The translations under genes and the position numbers were made by a program. A model generated the notes under the pieces. That model was given only the letters and a program-made list of their open reading frames with translations. It did no database searches and had not been told where the DNA came from. Shown here piece after piece: positions 31,616-35,251 of a DNA stretch of 35,251 nucleotides; position 1 is the stretch's first letter; each line of letters opens with the position of its first letter. Where the stretch lies: the NCBI GenBank assembly GCA_023419095.1, contig JAEZYN010000106.1:1-35251 (forward strand). Direction: 5' to 3'. Source of the stretch: Bacteroidota bacterium. Its GTDB lineage: Bacteria > Bacteroidota > Bacteroidia > Flavobacteriales > Weeksellaceae.

Positions 31616-32844
31616 TGCAACGGACTTTTTGGCTGAGATTTGCTCTTTTTAATTTCGTAATTGTAGCACTGCTCGGCGTCGTGATGAGGTACAAAATTCT
31701 TTATTCACTGCCCTACGTAGACCAAAAACATGTGCAGGAAGCGCATTCGCACTTTGCATTTTACGGGTGGATCACCAATGTGCTATATGTTTTGATCGTT
31801 GATTACCTGTTGAAAAACCTTTCCAATCTTAATGTAAAAAAGTACCGCAATCTCATCATTGCCAATCTGATTGCTTCATTCTCGATGCTTGCCCTGTTTA
31901 TTTACGGCGGCTATTTTTGGGGGTCCATAGCGGCGTCGGCGGCTGCGCTTTTCGTCAGTTTCGCGTTCGCATATTGCTTTTTTATGGATGCCAGAAAGTT
32001 GCATGAAACTTCCAAAATCTGGTTTCTGGGCGGATTGTTTTTTGCCGTGATTTCCTCAGCAGGCGTTTTCAATTTGGGTTACATGATGAGTTCTAAAAAT
32101 GTAACGCAGGATTGGTATCTGGGCTCCGAATATTATTACCTGCACTTTCAGTACAACGGATTTTTTATTTTCTCATGCATCGGGGTGCTGCTTTATTCGC
32201 TGAAAGAAGCCGGCTCAGCCATTAGTTTGATGCAAAACCGTCTGCTTTTCTGGCTGATGTTCATCGGATGCTTAGTAGGGTTTGGACTGTCAGTTCTCTG
32301 GCTGAAGATGCCTGTGTATATTTTTACTACAATCGTTATCGCTACCCTGATGCAGACGGCTGGGGCGGTGATGCTTTATAATTTTGTAAAGAAAAGCTGG
32401 ACACATTTGGTGTTAAAATGGTCGCCGATGCAACGCTTTGTACTGATCTTTGTGGGATTTGCATTTGCGGTAAAGATGGCGCTGCAGCTTGGGTCTAACA
32501 TTCCTGCTGTAAGCCAGTTTGCATTTGGTTTTAGAAACGTGGTCATCGCTTATCTTCATCTTGTTTTGCTGATGTGCATTGCAACTTTCCTTGTCAGTCA
32601 AATCCTTGCGACCAATTATTTTACCATCGGAAAAACGCTCTTGCTCGGTCTGAAAATTTATCTGCTCGGCATTTTCCTGCAGGAAGCGTTACTCGGCATT
32701 ATGGGAGTACTTTCAATCAAGTACATATCGCTGCCATTTTCACAACATTTACTTTTAGCGGTTGCAGTGCTGATTTTTATTGGATTGGTGATAATGTTCT
32801 TTAATTTAAAAACGAAGAACACGCAGCAGATTTCAAAGATTTAA
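31615..32844 (+). CDS. Polytopic membrane protein with HxH motif, unknown function
   Basis: A 409-residue protein with about 11-12 hydrophobic segments. Histidines sit at conserved-looking places: EAHSHFAFYGW (42-52), YLHFQYNGFF (about 177-186) and YLHLVLLM (about 313-320). The first resembles the HGHLAFFG-type heme-ligand motif of NorB and its relatives in the heme-copper oxidase superfamily, but here it is N-terminal and the other expected copper ligands are not evident. It overlaps the Crp/Fnr gene by one base. A heme or metal-binding membrane protein acting in nitrogen-oxide metabolism is possible, but unproven. Confidence 0.65.
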   Translation: MQRTFWLRFALFNFVIVALLGVVMRYKILYSLPYVDQKHVQEAHSHFAFYGWITNVLYVLIVDYLLKNLSNLNVKKYRNLIIANLIASFSMLALFIYGGYFWGSIAASAAALFVSFAFAYCFFMDARKLHETSKIWFLGGLFFAVISSAGVFNLGYMMSSKNVTQDWYLGSEYYYLHFQYNGFFIFSCIGVLLYSLKEAGSAISLMQNRLLFWLMFIGCLVGFGLSVLWLKMPVYIFTTIVIATLMQTAGAVMLYNFVKKSWTHLVLKWSPMQRFVLIFVGFAFAVKMALQLGSNIPAVSQFAFGFRNVVIAYLHLVLLMCIATFLVSQILATNYFTIGKTLLLGLKIYLLGIFLQEALLGIMGVLSIKYISLPFSQHLLLAVAVLIFIGLVIMFFNLKTKNTQQISKI

Positions 32845-32880
32845 ATAAAACAAAGCGGCTTACAGATAAATGTAAGCCGC
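32841..32880. terminator. Terminator between converging transcripts (mainly for the fasciclin gene)
   Basis: GCGGCTTACA (32855-32864) and TGTAAGCCGC (32871-32880) form a perfect 10-bp stem. The T-rich tail is on the minus-strand side, so it mainly ends the fasciclin transcript. Confidence 0.85.
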
Positions 32881-32914
32881 GGTCTTAAAAACAATTAAAT
32901 TAAAAAAAGCTGCA

Positions 32915-33472
32915 TCATTTTTCCGGAAGCAAAACTTCGTCGATTGCGTAAACCACGCCATTTGAGGCCGGAACTGTAGCGACGATCTTCGCTTTTCCGT
33001 TGATCAGCGGTTTGCCTTCCACCATCGTTATTTTAATGCTTTTTCCGTTAACCATGCCTAAAGACTGGCCGTCTGACATTTGGTCTTCTTTGATGACGCC
33101 AACATAGGTGTGGTAACTGAGTATGTCTGAAAGCGCGTCGGCCTGATCAGGTTTTAAAAGACCTTCAACTGTACCTGCAGGCAACTTGTCAAAAGCTGAA
33201 TTTAAAGGCGCAAAAACAGTAAAAGGTCCAGTGCTGCTGAGCGGCGCTTCAAGGCTTGCAGCCTTTACGGCTTTCACAAGTGTGGAGAGATCCGGGTTTT
33301 TCACAGCGAGCTGCACAATGTTCGGATTAGAATAGTCATCCTGGATGCCATCCTGACCGTGACCGGCAGCTTCGGTGGTTGCATCTGTGTTCGCAGTGGT
33401 TACCGTATCGGTTTTCTGGCAGGATGCAAGGATCAGCAGCGAAGCTCCTAAAATAAAAACAGTCTTTTTCAT
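32915..33472 (-). CDS. Fasciclin-domain lipoprotein
   Basis: A 185-residue predicted lipoprotein: MKKTVFILGASLLILASCQK with Cys18. One fasciclin (FAS1) domain follows: NPDLSTLVKAVKAASL, the H1 block TVFAPLNSAFDKLP, and the H2 block VVYAIDEVLLP. FAS1 domains mediate adhesion or protein contacts. Fasciclin lipoproteins are recurrent neighbours of nos genes in Bacteroidetes, and here it follows nosY by about 100 bases. Its role there is unknown. Confidence 0.9.
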   Translation of the reverse strand: MKKTVFILGASLLILASCQKTDTVTTANTDATTEAAGHGQDGIQDDYSNPNIVQLAVKNPDLSTLVKAVKAASLEAPLSSTGPFTVFAPLNSAFDKLPAGTVEGLLKPDQADALSDILSYHTYVGVIKEDQMSDGQSLGMVNGKSIKITMVEGKPLINGKAKIVATVPASNGVVYAIDEVLLPEK

Positions 33473-33570
33473 TTGATTTAATTTTATATAAAAATACACT
33501 GTATATCAACAGGATGAGTATGACTGCAATCATACCGCGCAGCGCGGGCTGCTGATTTTTGTCACAATTT

Positions 33571-34338
33571 TTAAAGGTCTTTTTTGTTAAAACTCACCAG
33601 TGATGCCAAAAACGGCAGTGTGGCCCAAAGCAGCAAAACGGCAAGCGAGATTCCCATTCCGCCACCTGAACCAAAAACTTGCTCGAACACCGCTCCGGCG
33701 TAACCTAACATTGCAGAAATATTGAGTTGGAGCAGCACAAAAATGCGTGAAAGCCCGACAGGATTCAGGCCGGCGAGTGTCGCCATGATGCCTTCTATCG
33801 GGTAATCTGCAAACTGAAACATCATGACGAGTAAAATGCCGTCATAAATAATGCTGAAAAACATCCAGATGAAAATTGAAATGCCAATCCCTTTCGCACG
33901 GTCGCGTGTGAGTACAGCCGCCAGCATCGCAAATGACGTGAAAATGACTGACAGCATAATACCGATGATAATGAGTGAAAAACCCGTTTCAATAGATGAA
34001 TAGAGCAGTATTGGCAGTCCGCAACCTACAAGAAATGCAAGGATAAGCGCCGTGGCAAGCCCTAGGAAAATATTAAACCAAACTTTTGCCCGCGCGACTG
34101 GCTGGCTGAGCAACAACTCAATGAACTGGCTGCTGTTGTAAACATAAATGGTAGAAAATATGATGCTTACGAGCGGCACTACGAGTAAAACTACATTAAG
34201 CAAGCTAAGCGTAGCTTTCGTGTAATTGCCTTCGAGACCCAGGACAGACCACGAAATGATGAACAGCAAAACCGTGTAGAAAATGACGATCTTGTTTTTT
34301 AAAATATCAAAAAGTATAAAGCGGGCTATCTTGTTCAT
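33571..34338 (-). CDS. nosY: NosY-like ABC transporter permease
   Basis: A 255-residue integral membrane protein with six hydrophobic segments, starting MNKIARFILFDILKNKI and carrying YNSSQFIELLLSQPVARAKVW, a stretch typical of NosY. With NosF it forms the ABC transporter that supports assembly of the copper centre of nitrous-oxide reductase. It overlaps nosF by 4 bases (ATGA), the usual gene order. NosZ is outside the window. Confidence 0.85.
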   Translation of the reverse strand: MNKIARFILFDILKNKIVIFYTVLLFIISWSVLGLEGNYTKATLSLLNVVLLVVPLVSIIFSTIYVYNSSQFIELLLSQPVARAKVWFNIFLGLATALILAFLVGCGLPILLYSSIETGFSLIIIGIMLSVIFTSFAMLAAVLTRDRAKGIGISIFIWMFFSIIYDGILLVMMFQFADYPIEGIMATLAGLNPVGLSRIFVLLQLNISAMLGYAGAVFEQVFGSGGGMGISLAVLLLWATLPFLASLVSFNKKDL

Positions 34339-35048
34339 TTCTTCATTTCTTTTAAAATACTGATGATTGATTCTGATATTTTCTCGGTTTTATGCTCGGT
34401 CATCAGATCTTCCACAGATTGTTGTACGATGATCCTGCCTTCATTCATGAAAACCACCTCGCTGATGATCTCATCGAGTTCGCTCAGCAGATGTGAGGTG
34501 ATAATGATTAGTTTTCCTTTGTTTTTTTCTTTAATGATTTTCTTTTTGAGGATTTCGGATGATAAAGGATCGAGGCCTGCGGTGGGTTCATCAAGAATGA
34601 TGATTTTGGGGTTGAACATGAAAGCCAGCACGGCGCTTACTTTTTGTGTGGTACCGCCCGAAAGTGTGCGCATTTTTTTGTGGTAAAGATTTTCAAGAGC
34701 AAAATCCTGAAGCAATTCGGTATCAAGTTCGCTTGTCGGTATATTTCGGGTGTCTTTTATCATTTGTATGGTCTGCCCGATCGTCATGTTTTCTGGGTAT
34801 CGGCCGATCTGCGGCATATAACCGATGTTCTCACGATACCTGAAATCTTCCTTCACACTTTTTCCGTCCACCAGGATATCACCGGTTTCTATCACATTCA
34901 GACCTAAAATACATTTAATAAGTGTCGTTTTTCCGCAGCCGTTCGGGCCGATCAGTGCAATAGATTTACTGTCGGTGAACTGCAGGTTCAGGTCATCCAG
35001 CGCTGTGAACTTATTGAATTTCTTGGTGAGTTTCTTTACGTCTATCAT
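34335..35048 (-). CDS. nosF: NosF-like ABC transporter ATP-binding protein
   Basis: A 237-residue ATPase with Walker A GPNGCGKTT (34-42), signature LSGGTTQK (129-136), Walker B IIILDEP (149-155) and H-loop in ITSHLLSE. The signature variant LSGG-T-x-QK and GYMPQIGRYPENMT are characteristic of NosF. With NosY and NosD it delivers a sulfur- or copper-site factor for nitrous-oxide reductase maturation. It starts 51 bases after the preceding partial gene. Confidence 0.87.
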   Translation of the reverse strand: MIDVKKLTKKFNKFTALDDLNLQFTDSKSIALIGPNGCGKTTLIKCILGLNVIETGDILVDGKSVKEDFRYRENIGYMPQIGRYPENMTIGQTIQMIKDTRNIPTSELDTELLQDFALENLYHKKMRTLSGGTTQKVSAVLAFMFNPKIIILDEPTAGLDPLSSEILKKKIIKEKNKGKLIIITSHLLSELDEIISEVVFMNEGRIIVQQSVEDLMTEHKTEKISESIISILKEMKK

Positions 35049-35099
35049 TTTAATTTCAGGGTGTCTGAGGGGGTCTGTTTGATGAGGTTTAAAGCATTT

Positions 35100-35251
35100 T
35101 TAAATCTCCACTTTTTTCATTAACGGTTCGGCATCCACAAAGTTTTCTGGCGTCAGGCTCGGAAGAATTTTCTCCGTACGGTCGAGTAAATCCACGAAGA
35201 AAGTACGGAACAAAAGCATGATCGATGGATTGTTTTCCACCAATACGGCGT
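35100..35251 (-). CDS. nosD: Probable NosD C-terminus (5' partial)
   Basis: An open frame runs from the window edge to TAA at 35102-35100, giving about 50 C-terminal residues that include MLLFRTFFVDLLDRTEKILP, TPENFVD and EPLMKKVEI. The pattern of a helix followed by L-x-P-x-x-x-x-D-x-x-P-L-M resembles the end of NosD periplasmic beta-helix proteins, and the position just before nosF is the normal one for nosD. The identification rests mostly on context. Confidence 0.55.
   Translation of the reverse strand, partial: AVLVENNPSIMLLFRTFFVDLLDRTEKILPSLTPENFVDAEPLMKKVEI

Noticed and set aside
33336..33533. Minus-strand frame starting with a hydrophobic helix (MIAVILILLIYSVFLYK)
   Set aside because: It looks at first like a small membrane protein, but most of it is the fasciclin gene read in another frame and it degenerates into Cys/His/Arg-rich sequence.
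1..35251. CRISPR arrays, insertion sequences, integrases or rRNA genes
   Set aside because: I looked for regularly spaced repeats, transposase or integrase proteins and rRNA-like sequence and saw none in the window.

Overview
The window looks like chromosomal DNA from a flavobacterium, most likely of the Chryseobacterium group (Weeksellaceae). The evidence is AT-rich intergenic DNA, very few Shine-Dalgarno sequences, many copies of the Bacteroidetes promoter box TAnnTTTG, proteins with type IX secretion (T9SS) C-terminal domains, surface lipoproteins, and a TonB-dependent receptor paired with a beta-propeller lipoprotein. The genus is inferred from overall resemblance and was not tested.

Layout. 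1-3600: end of a surface-polysaccharide cluster (partial upstream gene, two tandem paralogous glycan-related proteins, a GT2 glycosyltransferase, a ManC-C-terminus-like cupin). 3681-8614: core genes gltX, accA, an ftsE-like ATPase, rpmH (too short to stand out as an ORF) and an NrnA-like DHH phosphoesterase. 8611-11678 (minus): small membrane protein, alpha/beta hydrolase, two paralogous lipoproteins, dtd, and a lipoprotein with a degenerate Rieske-like domain. 11693-13905: greA (with a terminator-like hairpin in its leader), a HIT protein, clpX. 13923-17551: a T9SS cargo protein, a 73-residue protein with a PID-CTERM-like sorting tail, and a thioredoxin-fold exported protein. 17556-17759: tRNA-Met(CAT) with a textbook promoter and terminator, followed by about 425 bp of AT-rich DNA that ends in an orphan plus-strand terminator. 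18216-22125 (minus): DUF3810 membrane metallopeptidase, FHS-type sugar transporter, PlsC-like acyltransferase, a GC-rich structured element holding a 42-bp perfect palindrome, and a GtrA-like protein. 22336-25679: small unknown gene, M23 peptidase with a T9SS tail, tRNA CCA-adding enzyme. 25735-28792 (minus): cobalamin uptake locus, with a cobalamin riboswitch, a BtuB-like receptor and a BtuG-like beta-propeller lipoprotein. 28839-30905 (minus): ppk1. 31019-32844: a Crp/Fnr regulator translationally coupled to a polytopic membrane protein with an HxH motif. 32915-35251 (minus): fasciclin lipoprotein and the distal end of a nitrous-oxide-reductase accessory cluster (nosY, nosF, probable nosD C-terminus).

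How the genes connect. The B12 locus is a self-contained regulated uptake unit. The nos genes together with the convergent Crp/Fnr pair suggest anaerobic N2O respiration under one-component control. The tRNA-Met gene does not encode its CCA end, so it depends on an enzyme such as the cca product found here. The most unusual non-coding signals are the GC-rich palindromic element at 21489-21664, the orphan terminator at 18184-18217 and the greA leader hairpin.
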